DNA of 11,102 nt from an uncultured Clostridia bacterium (GCA_937928455.1 CALFUG010000043.1:1-11102), one strand, 5' to 3'; counted from the first letter of the stretch, positions 1 through 6,645 are shown. Notes: generated by a model not told the origin, from the sequence alone. Translations and numbers: made by a program.

Positions 1-114
1 CGGTCCAAGCCCTTGACCAAAAGGGAAGGGGGCCGAAGATATACGTTAAGTGAAAACGCCAAAGGGAAAGGCAAGCAGGATAGCATCGGCAAGGGGAAGA
101 AGAAAGAGGATTAG
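1..114 (+). CDS. C-terminal end of an unrecognised gene (partial)
   Basis: Frame 1 is open from the first base to a TAG at 112-114 and encodes the last 37 residues of a protein that begins upstream of the window. The tail is very hydrophilic and basic, with repeated Gly-Lys pairs and a Lys-rich end (GKGKKKED). It shows no domain I can name. The stop lies two bases before the ATG of the pucR-type regulator, and that gene's SD-like AGAGGA (105-110) sits inside this tail. This close packing supports a real coding end with translational coupling and a shared transcript. A stretch of 37 open codons could still be chance, so the call is moderate. Confidence 0.5.
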   Translation, partial: RSKPLTKREGGRRYTLSENAKGKGKQDSIGKGKKKED

Positions 115-116
115 CC

Positions 117-1700
117 ATGAAACTGAAATTGGACAAGTGCTTGGAGATGGATGTTTTTAAAGATGCCAAGTTGCTAGCCGGTAAAGGGAATTTGGATCAG
201 GTGATTCGATCCCTTTCCATGCTGGAGTCTTCAGAGGAGGAAGAGGTGGCCAAGTACATGGCCCATTCCGGAGATCTGGTACTGACCGGGTTCTTTGGAG
301 CCAAAGATGATCCGGAAAAGCAAAAGGCGGTCATTCGTCAATTGAGCAAGGCAAAAGCAGTAGGCCTTTGTGTATTTCACGTGGGAAGCGTGGTAAAAAA
401 ATTGATGCCTCCAGTTATTTCTGAGGCCGAACGACTAGGGTTTCCGTTGATTCAAATGGCCAATCGGAACATACCCACGCCGGGAGATGTGATTACGGTG
501 GTCATGAGCGCCATTGTCAATGAAGACGAGTTTGGCAATCGGTTAATCAACAATACAGTGTCTCACCTTTTGAACTTTGAAAAGCATGCCAGCTTTCAGG
601 ATGCACTTCGAGAAGCTGCCATTAAAAATGAGTTTCAGGTGGTGTTGTTGTCCGAGGACTTCAATCCCATTCTGACGGTAGAAACCAGATATCGCACCAC
701 CATTGCGGATGCCATCAGCCTGGGGAGAGCCAGAGAAAATGACGTAGAACAATCCTCGGTATATACCCTTCTGGATGTGAACGGGGTGCTGACATATTGG
801 GGACCGGTGACCATCAGTGGAGACAAGTACTTCATGTTTATTGTGGACAACGAGGATTCCTATACGGCAGCGGAGATTACCAAGCTGGCGGAAATCATCG
901 AGCTAGCTATGGGAATGTGGAAATATACCCCGGAACGAGATGCCAAAGCGGAATTCATCAAGGCTTTGATGCGAGGCAATAAATCTTTGGCCTATACGTT
1001 GAAAGAGGAAGCCGGGATTCGGCCCCAGGATATCATCAGCGTGTTTTTTGCCCGGGGAATCGAAAAAGTAATGAGCGGAGAAGTGCTGGCGGACTTTGAG
1101 AGCGACAGTGGGCTTTCGTTGATTCGCCTCAACGAAGGGGAGGAAACCTATGGCATGATTGTCTCCCGGGAGAATAGTGGGGATGAAGACCAAGTTTCCG
1201 CCAAGATGAGTTGTGTCAACCTTTTCAACAACCTGAAAGAAAATAAAGCCGTTCGTATTTTCCATGTTACGGGAGTAGACGGTATCGAGGGTGCCGGTGA
1301 TGCCTTCCGTCTCGTGAGCGAGTCCTGGTCTTTTGTACAGAACGTATTTCCATACAAGCGAGTATTCACCAAGTATGAGCTCACATTAGTGAGTAATTGT
1401 ATTAACATTCAGCTGCAAGGTGGGTATGTGAAAAAGAATTATATGGAACTTCTGGATGTGTTTAACGAGAAGAATAGCAACAAAGGAAAACAGCTGTTGG
1501 AAACATTGGAAACCTTCGTGCTGGATGCGGGGATGAACAGTGCAAAGACCAGCGAATTCATGGGCATTCATACCAACACGGTACAATATCGTCTGAAGAA
1601 AATTAACGATATTTTGGGAGTAGAAATCACGGGGAACCGGGTGGTGCCGGGGCTGACCATTGCACTGGCATTGAAGAGATTGGAGAGAGTGATTATCTGA
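117..1700 (+). CDS. PucR-family transcriptional regulator
   Basis: A 527-residue regulator with the three-part PucR/CdaR layout. Residues about 8-132 are the PucR N-terminal domain (the GDLVLTGFFGA and ISEAERLGFPLIQM segments are typical). The middle, about 150-400, resembles the degenerate GGDEF-like domain of this family. Residues about 458-520 are the C-terminal PucR helix-turn-helix, with the hallmark HTNTVQYRLKKI at 485-496. The family consists of cytoplasmic, ligand-responsive regulators, often activators, of catabolic genes for purines, amino acids or organic acids. AGAGGA at 105-110 lies six bases before the ATG. The gene directly precedes the decarboxylase operon, which has its own promoter at 1754-1782, so that operon is the likely target (inference). 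The effector cannot be read from sequence. I see no clear terminator after the stop. Family call is firm; target is unproven. Confidence 0.9.
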   Translation: MKLKLDKCLEMDVFKDAKLLAGKGNLDQVIRSLSMLESSEEEEVAKYMAHSGDLVLTGFFGAKDDPEKQKAVIRQLSKAKAVGLCVFHVGSVVKKLMPPVISEAERLGFPLIQMANRNIPTPGDVITVVMSAIVNEDEFGNRLINNTVSHLLNFEKHASFQDALREAAIKNEFQVVLLSEDFNPILTVETRYRTTIADAISLGRARENDVEQSSVYTLLDVNGVLTYWGPVTISGDKYFMFIVDNEDSYTAAEITKLAEIIELAMGMWKYTPERDAKAEFIKALMRGNKSLAYTLKEEAGIRPQDIISVFFARGIEKVMSGEVLADFESDSGLSLIRLNEGEETYGMIVSRENSGDEDQVSAKMSCVNLFNNLKENKAVRIFHVTGVDGIEGAGDAFRLVSESWSFVQNVFPYKRVFTKYELTLVSNCINIQLQGGYVKKNYMELLDVFNEKNSNKGKQLLETLETFVLDAGMNSAKTSEFMGIHTNTVQYRLKKINDILGVEITGNRVVPGLTIALALKRLERVII

Positions 1701-1753
1701 GAGAACCCCCTACCGCAACATGAAAATGAATGATGTATACAAGGCAGAAACCC

Positions 1754-1782
1754 TTGATTATTCACTTAGCATGGGTTATAGT
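1754..1782 (+). promoter_or_regulatory. Sigma-A-type promoter for the decarboxylase operon
   Basis: TTGATT at 1754-1759 and TATAGT at 1777-1782 are separated by 17 bp, each one or two changes from consensus. The predicted start is near 1789, about 60 bases before the mmdA ATG. This also argues against translation from the upstream in-frame ATG at 1785, which would lie at or before the transcript start. Confidence 0.6.
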
Positions 1783-1831
1783 ATATGCGGTGCGTTTGTC
1801 ACCAATTCCAACAAAAACAGTCCAATATTTC

Positions 1832-1838
1832 AAGGAGG
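1832..1838 (+). promoter_or_regulatory. Ribosome binding site that sets the mmdA start
   Basis: A full AAGGAGG lies nine bases before the ATG at 1848. The alternative in-frame ATG at 1785 has no such site, so the 513-residue product is preferred over the 534-residue one. Confidence 0.85.
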
Positions 1839-1847
1839 AAACCAATA

Positions 1848-3389
1848 ATGAACAAGCTTGAAGAACTCCGTACTCTAAAAGGGCAGATTGCTCAGGGCGG
1901 GGGTCCGAAAAGAATCGAGGCCCAGCACAAAAGCAACAAGCTGACTGCCAGGGAACGACTCGATATCTTATTCGACGAAGGAAGCTTCGTTGAAATCGAT
2001 ACATTTGTGTCCCATCGTTGTAATAATTTCGACATGCCGGATAAGAAATTTCCGGGAGACGGTGTCGTCACCGGGTATGGCCAAGTCAATGGTCGTCTTG
2101 TATTTGCTTTCGCACAGGATTTTACGGTTTTGGGCGGTTCTCTGGGTGAATATCACGCAGAGAAAATCGTCAAGGTACAGAACCTAGCGTTGAAAATGGG
2201 TGCTCCCTGTATCGGGATTAACGACTCCGGTGGTGCCAGAATTCAAGAAGGCGTCAACTCCCTTTCCGGTTTTGCAAAGATTTTCTACAACAATACCATC
2301 AGTTCCGGCGTGGTACCCCAGATTTCGGTCATCATGGGACCTTGTGCCGGTGGCGCCGTATATTCTCCGGCCATTACAGACTTTGTATTTATGGTGGATA
2401 AGACAAGCCAAATGTTCATCACCGGTCCTCAGGTCATTAAAACTGTTACGGGAGAAGATATCTCCGCAGAAGCTTTGGGTGGTGCTATGGCTCACAACTC
2501 CATCTCCGGAGTGGCTCATTTCTTTGGCAGAGATGACACCAGCACCCTTCAAGATGTGAGAGAGTTGTTAAGCTATCTTCCCTCAAACAATATGGAAAAA
2601 GTTCCCACCGTGGCCACCAATGACGACCCTAACCGATTGATTCCGGAATTCGAAGAAATCATTCCGGACAATCCCAATAAAGCCTATGACGTATATGACG
2701 TGGTTCGTGGGCTTGCGGATGATGGAAAGTTATATGACGTTATGCCATACTATGCAAAAAACATCGTTACCTGTTTCATCCGAATGAATGGAGAAACCGT
2801 GGGTGTAATCGCCAATCAGCCTAAGGTGGCAGCCGGGTGCCTGGATATCAATGCCTCCGACAAAGCCGCACGTTTCATTCGAAGATGCGATGCTTTCAAT
2901 ATTCCCATGCTGACATTAGTGGACGTTCCGGGATTCCTGCCGGGAACCGCCCAGGAACATGGTGGTATCATCAGGCATGGTGCCAAATTGCTATACGCAT
3001 ATAGCGAAGCCACCGTTCCAAAGGTGACCATGATTTTGAGAAAAGCTTACGGGGGAGCCTACATCGGAATGTGCTGTCGTGAACTGGGGGCAGATATGGT
3101 ATTGGCATGGCCTTCCGCGCAGATTGCCGTTATGGGTGCTTCCGGTGCCGCTAATATTGTGTTTAAGAATGATATTGCCGCTGCGGACGACCCCATCGCC
3201 AAGAGAGATGAAAAAATCTCCGAATACGAAGAGATGTTTAATAATCCTTACCGGGCGGCGGAAATGGGATACGTAGATGATGTCATCGAACCTGCTACTG
3301 CCAGACAACGTGTTATCAATGCTTTTGACATGCTGAGCTCCAAGAGACAATCTTTGCCGGCGAAAAAGCATGGAAATATACCACTATAG
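1848..3389 (+). CDS. mmdA: Methylmalonyl-CoA decarboxylase alpha subunit (carboxyltransferase)
   Basis: A 513-residue acyl-CoA carboxyltransferase of the PccB/MmdA family. It moves the carboxyl group of an acyl-CoA (probably methylmalonyl-CoA) to the biotin of the carrier protein encoded two genes downstream. Visible hallmarks are GINDSGGARIQEG (123-135) and MGPCAGGAVY (163-172) in the N-terminal crotonase-like half, then AGCLDINASDKAARF (329-343), VDVPGFLPGTAQE (358-370) and RKAYGGAYI (398-406) in the second half. The C-terminus KKHGNIPL is typical of decarboxylase-type members. The length fits MmdA and is shorter than glutaconyl-CoA decarboxylase alpha subunits. No biotin carboxylase is nearby, and a membrane-anchor subunit and carrier follow, which favours decarboxylase over propionyl-CoA carboxylase. 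Exact substrate is inferred. Confidence 0.88.
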   Translation: MNKLEELRTLKGQIAQGGGPKRIEAQHKSNKLTARERLDILFDEGSFVEIDTFVSHRCNNFDMPDKKFPGDGVVTGYGQVNGRLVFAFAQDFTVLGGSLGEYHAEKIVKVQNLALKMGAPCIGINDSGGARIQEGVNSLSGFAKIFYNNTISSGVVPQISVIMGPCAGGAVYSPAITDFVFMVDKTSQMFITGPQVIKTVTGEDISAEALGGAMAHNSISGVAHFFGRDDTSTLQDVRELLSYLPSNNMEKVPTVATNDDPNRLIPEFEEIIPDNPNKAYDVYDVVRGLADDGKLYDVMPYYAKNIVTCFIRMNGETVGVIANQPKVAAGCLDINASDKAARFIRRCDAFNIPMLTLVDVPGFLPGTAQEHGGIIRHGAKLLYAYSEATVPKVTMILRKAYGGAYIGMCCRELGADMVLAWPSAQIAVMGASGAANIVFKNDIAAADDPIAKRDEKISEYEEMFNNPYRAAEMGYVDDVIEPATARQRVINAFDMLSSKRQSLPAKKHGNIPL

Positions 3390-3404
3390 AGGGAGGAGGC
3401 AATT

Positions 3405-3830
3405 ATGGAACATATATCCTTGATGGAACGATTTGCAGATCCGGAACTCTTTACGGGGTTGACCATGGGTGAAAAAATGATTGGTGGTGGAGTCACCACT
3501 TTGATAGGAATGGGAATTACCTTTGTCATTCTGATTCTACTGGCTTTAATCATTGTCATCATGGACCGTCTCATTGAGAATCCACATAAGAAAGACAAGG
3601 AACCGGTGGCAGCGAAAACAGAGATCGCTCCGGCTCCCCCTGTTGCTGCAGCAACCACGGAACAGGACTCCGGGCCGTTGATTGCGGTCATCACAGCGGC
3701 CATCGCCGCGCTAGAGGGAAGTGGTGTTGCCAGCAATTTGGTGGTTCGAAAAATTAACAGAACAGCAGGCCCGGCATTGGCTTGGAGTGTTGCAGGTCAA
3801 CAGGATGCCATCGCCAGTAGAAAAAGATAG
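3405..3830 (+). CDS. mmdD: Sodium-pump decarboxylase small membrane subunit (OadG/MmdD family)
   Basis: A 141-residue single-helix membrane protein. Residues 19-27 (LTMGEKMIG) and the hydrophobic stretch at about 28-54 match the start of OadG-family gamma/delta subunits. A Pro/Ala-rich linker follows at about 66-84. The conserved C-terminal pattern RKINRTAGPALAWSVAGQQD (115-134) ends in SRKR. In characterised complexes this subunit holds the carboxyltransferase and biotin carrier to the membrane beta subunit and is needed for assembly. GGAGGAGG at 3392-3399 lies five bases before the ATG, and the gene starts 15 bases after mmdA stops, so it is co-transcribed. A gamma-type role in another decarboxylase is possible, but the flanking genes favour methylmalonyl-CoA decarboxylase. 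Confidence 0.82.
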   Translation: MEHISLMERFADPELFTGLTMGEKMIGGGVTTLIGMGITFVILILLALIIVIMDRLIENPHKKDKEPVAAKTEIAPAPPVAAATTEQDSGPLIAVITAAIAALEGSGVASNLVVRKINRTAGPALAWSVAGQQDAIASRKR

Positions 3831-3857
3831 AGAATAATAGGTAAGGAGAAACGAGCA

Positions 3858-4250
3858 ATGAAAAAATATAACATCGTAGTAAATGGAACGACCTATCAGG
3901 TAGAAGTAGAAGAAATGGGTGGAGCTCCATCGGCTCCGGCAGCAGCACCGGCTCCCGCCGTAGCACCGGCTCCGGCCGCAGCGCCTGCACCGGCTCCTGC
4001 CCCAGCGGCAGCACCGGCTCCGGCCGCAGCTGCTGGCGCACAGACCGTGACATCACCCATGCCGGGAACGGTTTTGGATGTGAAAGTTACCCCGGGTCAA
4101 GCCGTGAAAAACGGAGACGTGTTGTTGATTTTGGAAGCCATGAAAATGGAAAACGAAATCATGGCTCCTGGGGATGGTACCGTGGACACAGTTCCGGTAG
4201 CCAAGGGCGCGTCCGTGAACTCCGGAGATGTGCTGGTAACCTTGAAATAG
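3858..4250 (+). CDS. mmdC: Biotin carboxyl carrier subunit of the decarboxylase
   Basis: A 130-residue biotinyl carrier. Residues 1-20 form a short strand-rich start typical of MmdC/GcdC proteins. Residues about 22-60 are an almost pure Ala/Pro linker, which in relatives is a flexible arm that lets biotin swing between active sites. Residues about 62-130 are the biotinyl domain, with the biotin-attachment motif EAMKMEN at 93-99. Lys96 is the modified residue and lies 34 residues from the C-terminus, as usual. AAGGAG at 3843-3848 lies nine bases before the ATG, and the gene follows the membrane subunit by 27 bases. It receives carboxyl from the alpha subunit; the beta subunit that would decarboxylate it is not encoded here. 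A biotin ligase must act in trans. Confidence 0.9.
   Translation: MKKYNIVVNGTTYQVEVEEMGGAPSAPAAAPAPAVAPAPAAAPAPAPAPAAAPAPAAAAGAQTVTSPMPGTVLDVKVTPGQAVKNGDVLLILEAMKMENEIMAPGDGTVDTVPVAKGASVNSGDVLVTLK
3945..4021 (+). repeat. Internal Ala-Pro coding repeat in the carrier linker
   Basis: The 11-base unit GCACCGGCTCC occurs exactly four times, starting at 3945, 3963, 3987 and 4011, with spacings of 18, 24 and 24 bases. Each copy is in frame and encodes Ala-Pro-Ala-Pro. Such a repeat can change length by slippage or recombination without breaking the frame. Confidence 0.85.
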
Positions 4251-4266
4251 TTGGATAAAATATACA

Positions 4267-4294
4267 GAAAGCACCCCATGGACAGGGTGCTTTC
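4267..4294 (+). terminator. Hairpin after mmdC, weak intrinsic terminator or attenuator
   Basis: GAAAGCACCC (4267-4276) pairs perfectly with GGGTGCTTTC (4285-4294) around an eight-base loop. The tail that follows is a broken T-run (CGCCTTTATT), weaker than at the other terminators in this window. It probably stops most decarboxylase transcripts but may let some read through into coaX, for which I see no convincing separate promoter. Confidence 0.7.
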
Positions 4295-4315
4295 CGCCTT
4301 TATTAGATGCAGAGC

Positions 4316-4322
4316 AAAGGAG
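4316..4322 (+). promoter_or_regulatory. Ribosome binding site that sets the coaX start
   Basis: AAAGGAG lies eight bases before the ATG at 4331. The in-frame ATG at 4307 has no such site and would add eight residues ahead of the conserved N-terminal beta strand, so 4331 is chosen. Confidence 0.8.
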
Positions 4323-4330
4323 AAAAAGCC

Positions 4331-5128
4331 ATGCTACTAGCTTTTGATGTGGGCAATACCAATATTGTATTGGGTGCCTTTCAGGAACGTGAATTAATCC
4401 AAAGTTGGCGTATCGAAACCGATAACGGTAAGACAGCGGACGAGTTCGGAATGATTATCAGTCAATTTTTTGCCTATGAAGGATTGTCTTTAGAGGACAT
4501 TGAAGATGTGATCATATCCACGGTAGTTCCTTCCATGCTGTATACCCTGCAGCATCTTTCCATGAAGTATTTTAACCGCCGTGCTATTGTCATTGAGCCC
4601 GGTGTGAAGACCGGTCTTAAGATTAAGTACGACAATCCCAAGCAAGTGGGGGCCGACCGGATTGTGAATGCGGTTGCCGCTCTGGCCAAATATGGGGGAC
4701 CTTTAATTATCATTGACTTTGGCACCGCCACCACCTTTTGTGCCGTTACCGAGGACTCGGAGTACTTGGGCGGAACCATTGCACCGGGATTGAAAATCGC
4801 TTCCGAAGCCCTTTTTGAAAAAACGGCCAAGCTGCCCAAGGTAGAACTGGAGGATCCGGGCCATGCCATCTGTCGAAACACCATCGAATCTATGCAATCC
4901 GGATTGGTGTATGGCCATATGGGTATGGTGGAGTTCATCGTGGAAAAAATGAAAAAGGAGCTCATAGAACTGGGCGCTTCCAAACCGCCGGTGGTGATTG
5001 CCACGGGAGGTCTTGCCACTCTCATCGAAAGCGGACTGCAATGCATCGATCATGTGGACAAATTGTTGTCTTTGGAAGGGCTGGAAATCATCTATGAGAA
5101 GAATCGGCCAAAGAAGTTTGCCAAATAA
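4331..5128 (+). CDS. coaX: Type III pantothenate kinase
   Basis: A 265-residue CoaX, which phosphorylates pantothenate in the first committed step of CoA synthesis in the cytoplasm. It is a member of the ASKHA (actin/hexokinase-like) fold. The phosphate-binding DVGNTN is at 6-11. GADRI at 107-111 carries the catalytic Asp (Asp109). DFGTATT at 129-135 is the second phosphate/cation motif, and GGTIAPGLKIASEALFEKTA (147-166) is the typical substrate-pocket helix region. The length is normal for the family (about 255-265). CoaX enzymes generally need a monovalent cation and are not feedback-inhibited by CoA. The gene follows the decarboxylase operon across a weak hairpin and ends at a clear terminator. 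Confidence 0.95.
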   Translation: MLLAFDVGNTNIVLGAFQERELIQSWRIETDNGKTADEFGMIISQFFAYEGLSLEDIEDVIISTVVPSMLYTLQHLSMKYFNRRAIVIEPGVKTGLKIKYDNPKQVGADRIVNAVAALAKYGGPLIIIDFGTATTFCAVTEDSEYLGGTIAPGLKIASEALFEKTAKLPKVELEDPGHAICRNTIESMQSGLVYGHMGMVEFIVEKMKKELIELGASKPPVVIATGGLATLIESGLQCIDHVDKLLSLEGLEIIYEKNRPKKFAK

Positions 5129-5153
5129 ATAAGAAGAGATGTTAAGAATGATG

Positions 5154-5181
5154 AAAAGGATACGGAATGGTATCCTTTTTT
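5154..5181 (+). terminator. Intrinsic terminator after coaX
   Basis: AAAAGGATAC (5154-5163) pairs perfectly with GTATCCTTTT (5170-5179) around a six-base loop, and the T-run extends to 5181. It starts 26 bases after the coaX stop and ends that transcript. Confidence 0.88.
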
Positions 5182-5229
5182 GTTGTGGATGAAGATGGCA
5201 GACTCGTCTACAGCGGATGAAGTTAAGGG

Positions 5230-5258
5230 TTGACAAAGGATGCGGCCTATGGTAGTAT
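5230..5258 (+). promoter_or_regulatory. Near-consensus sigma-A promoter in the coaX-dusB interval
   Basis: A perfect TTGACA (5230-5235) is followed after 17 bp by TAGTAT (5253-5258), four of six matches to the -10 consensus. The predicted start is near 5265. It points at the 49-codon ORF and the terminator at 5511-5535, defining a unit of about 270 bases. Confidence 0.6.
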
Positions 5259-5310
5259 CGCTTCATAGAGATATACCTTTAATGAGATAAAGCGAAAAAT
5301 CGAGGTTGAG

Positions 5311-5460
5311 ATGGATCCCAAGAGAGAAGAAAAAGAAAAAATGGTTTCTTTGGACAAAGCCCAAGGAACTCAAAATGAGGATAAGATAACGGATAAGGAA
5401 ACGGAATGGGAGTATGATATGTATGCTCCAGTACCGTCCTTAAATTTCGGGTATCACTAA
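5311..5460 (+). CDS. Candidate small protein, 49 residues, no known family
   Basis: An ORF from ATG 5311 to TAA 5458-5460 in the otherwise gene-free interval between coaX and dusB. GAGG at 5302-5305 lies five bases before the ATG, a modest ribosome binding site. The product has two parts: residues 1-31 are strongly charged (start MDPKREEKEK), and residues 33-49 are aromatic- and proline-rich (WEYDMYAPVPSLNFGYH). It has no transmembrane helix or signal peptide. It sits between its own candidate promoter (5230-5258) and an intrinsic terminator (5511-5535), which suggests a separate one-gene unit. I recognise no family. A reading frame of 49 codons can arise by chance, so the transcript could instead be a small RNA or a leader. 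Confidence 0.4.
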   Translation: MDPKREEKEKMVSLDKAQGTQNEDKITDKETEWEYDMYAPVPSLNFGYH

Positions 5461-5510
5461 AGCGAGAAAACGCTGCAAGGTGGTACATTGTTATATTTAC
5501 CAAACGGACA

Positions 5511-5535
5511 AATCTTCCCTGGGGGAAGATTTTTT
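5511..5535 (+). terminator. Intrinsic terminator directly upstream of dusB
   Basis: AATCTTCCC (5511-5519) pairs perfectly with GGGAAGATT (5523-5531) across a three-base loop and runs into T's to 5535. The last T is also the first base of the extended -10 element of the dusB promoter, so terminator and promoter are fused. It ends the unit that starts near 5265. Confidence 0.85.
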
Positions 5536-5543
5536 GGTATAAT
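5535..5543 (+). promoter_or_regulatory. Extended -10 promoter of dusB, probably giving a leaderless mRNA
   Basis: TGGTATAAT is a perfect extended -10 (TGnTATAAT) with TATAAT at 5538-5543. No good -35 box exists at the usual spacing (TTCCCT at 17 bp, inside the terminator stem), which extended -10 promoters tolerate. Six bases follow before the dusB ATG at 5550, so the expected start is at or next to the A of ATG. Confidence 0.7.
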
Positions 5544-5549
5544 ACTTTT

Positions 5550-6524
5550 ATGAAAAAAATAGGAAATTTGGTGTTGGAAAATCCATTTCTGATGGCGCCT
5601 TTAGCTGGCATTACCGACAGCCCCTTTCGCCGACTGGTTCGACAGCAAGGGGCTTCTTTGGTTTATTCCGAAATGATCAGTGGGAAAGGTCTATATTATG
5701 GAGATCGGGGTACAGAGGTTCTGCTCCATGTAGAAGAAGAGGAAAAACCGGTAGCTTATCAAATCTTTGGATCCGAACCTGAAATTATGGCTTTTACGGC
5801 GGAAAAATTGAATCCCCGGGACCACGTGCTATTGGACATCAATATGGGATGTCCGGTTCCGAAGGTAGTAAAGAACGGCGAGGGAAGTGCGTTGATGAAA
5901 AATCCCGGACTGGCATTTCGGTTGGTGGAAGAAGCGGTGAAGCATAGCGCCAAGCCGGTAACGGTAAAGATGCGGTTAGGGTGGGATGGAGATTCCATCA
6001 ACTGTATGGAGGTAGCCAAAGCCGTGGAATTAGCCGGTGGCAGTGCCGTAGCGATTCATGGCAGAACAAGAGATCAATTCTATTCCGGTAAGGCGAAGTG
6101 GGATGAAATCGCCCGAGTGAAAAAAGCTCTTTCCATTCCTGTCATTGGTAGCGGGGACGTGTTTTCTTCCCGGGATGCTCTTCGCATGATGGAAGAAACC
6201 GGGGTGGACTATGTGATGATTGCCAGAGGAGCTTTGGGGAATCCATGGATTTTCAGGGAGTGCGTGGCGGCGTGGAAGGGAATGGTTCCTCCGGATCCTC
6301 CCACTTTAGAGGAGAAAAAGGAAACCATGCTACGCCAGCTGTCCATGTTGGTGCAATTCAAAGGAGACTATTCTGCGATCCGGGAAATGCGAAAGCACAT
6401 CGGATGGTATGTGAAAGGTTTGTCCGGCGCCTCGGAAATGAAAAGAAGGGTCAACGAAATTAGCCATCTTTCTCAGTTGGAGGACTTTCTAGAGGCTATG
6501 GGGACAAAACGGGGAAAGGGTTGA
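5550..6524 (+). CDS. dusB: tRNA-dihydrouridine synthase, DusB type
   Basis: A 324-residue flavoenzyme that reduces uridines in the tRNA D-loop to dihydrouridine, using FMN and NAD(P)H. The TIM-barrel motifs are MAPLAGITDSPFR (15-27), INMGCPVPKVVKNGEGSALM (97-116) with the catalytic Cys101, VKMRLGWD (139-146), AIHGRTRDQFYSG (168-180), IGSGDVF (199-205) and MIARGALGNPWIF (223-235). The small helical C-terminal domain carries RKHIGWYVKGL (281-291). Length and motifs fit DusB/Dus1 of Firmicutes. Start 5550 gives the normal N-terminus and no later start is reasonable, yet no Shine-Dalgarno sequence precedes it. With the -10 box ending at 5543, translation is probably leaderless. No clear terminator follows the stop. 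Confidence 0.94.
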   Translation: MKKIGNLVLENPFLMAPLAGITDSPFRRLVRQQGASLVYSEMISGKGLYYGDRGTEVLLHVEEEEKPVAYQIFGSEPEIMAFTAEKLNPRDHVLLDINMGCPVPKVVKNGEGSALMKNPGLAFRLVEEAVKHSAKPVTVKMRLGWDGDSINCMEVAKAVELAGGSAVAIHGRTRDQFYSGKAKWDEIARVKKALSIPVIGSGDVFSSRDALRMMEETGVDYVMIARGALGNPWIFRECVAAWKGMVPPDPPTLEEKKETMLRQLSMLVQFKGDYSAIREMRKHIGWYVKGLSGASEMKRRVNEISHLSQLEDFLEAMGTKRGKG

Positions 6525-6551
6525 AAGCCGTTAAAAACCGGAGTGAAAGTC

Positions 6552-6579
6552 TTTACTTTTACCCAAAAACATATATAAT
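6552..6579 (+). promoter_or_regulatory. Sigma-A-type promoter for livK
   Basis: TTTACT (6552-6557), a 16-bp spacer and a perfect TATAAT (6574-6579). The predicted start is near 6586, giving a leader of about 70 bases before livK. The leader holds two AATTTT runs and a TTGTCAAAT that is nearly repeated upstream of livH; an operator is possible but not shown. Confidence 0.6.
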
Positions 6580-6638
6580 TAGAAGGGTAATTTTGTTCTT
6601 GTCAAATGTGTATCTAAATTTTATTGACATGCGTATCG

Positions 6639-6645
6639 AAGGAGG
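6639..6645 (+). promoter_or_regulatory. Ribosome binding site that sets the livK start
   Basis: AAGGAGG lies ten bases before ATG 6656, and a lipoprotein signal peptide begins exactly there. The much earlier in-frame TTG at 6521 lies upstream of the promoter and overlaps the dusB stop, so it is rejected. Confidence 0.88.

Noticed and set aside
1785..1847. Earlier in-frame ATG for mmdA at 1785, giving 534 residues.
   Set aside because: It lies at or before the predicted transcript start, has no ribosome binding site, and the added residues do not resemble the family; AAGGAGG at 1832-1838 supports 1848.
1848..3389. Propionyl-CoA carboxylase beta subunit as the identity of mmdA.
   Set aside because: No biotin carboxylase gene is present, and an OadG/MmdD-type membrane subunit and a stand-alone carrier follow directly, which fits a decarboxylase better.
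4703..5266. Long minus-strand open frames opposite coaX and other genes.
   Set aside because: They mirror strongly conserved plus-strand genes, lack ribosome binding sites and encode no recognisable protein.
5477..5535. T-box riboswitch: GGTGGTAC at 5479-5486 followed by an intrinsic terminator ahead of a tRNA-related gene.
   Set aside because: Only GGTGGTAC matches; the usual following CCGCG is ATTG here, the upstream stretch can pair with the terminator arm over about three bases only, and no stem I or specifier-loop features were recognised.
6589..6622. CodY-box candidates (AATTTT runs at 6589-6594 and 6617-6622) upstream of livK.
   Set aside because: By hand only about 8 of 15 positions match the AATTTTCWGAAAATT consensus, no better than expected in an AT-rich leader.
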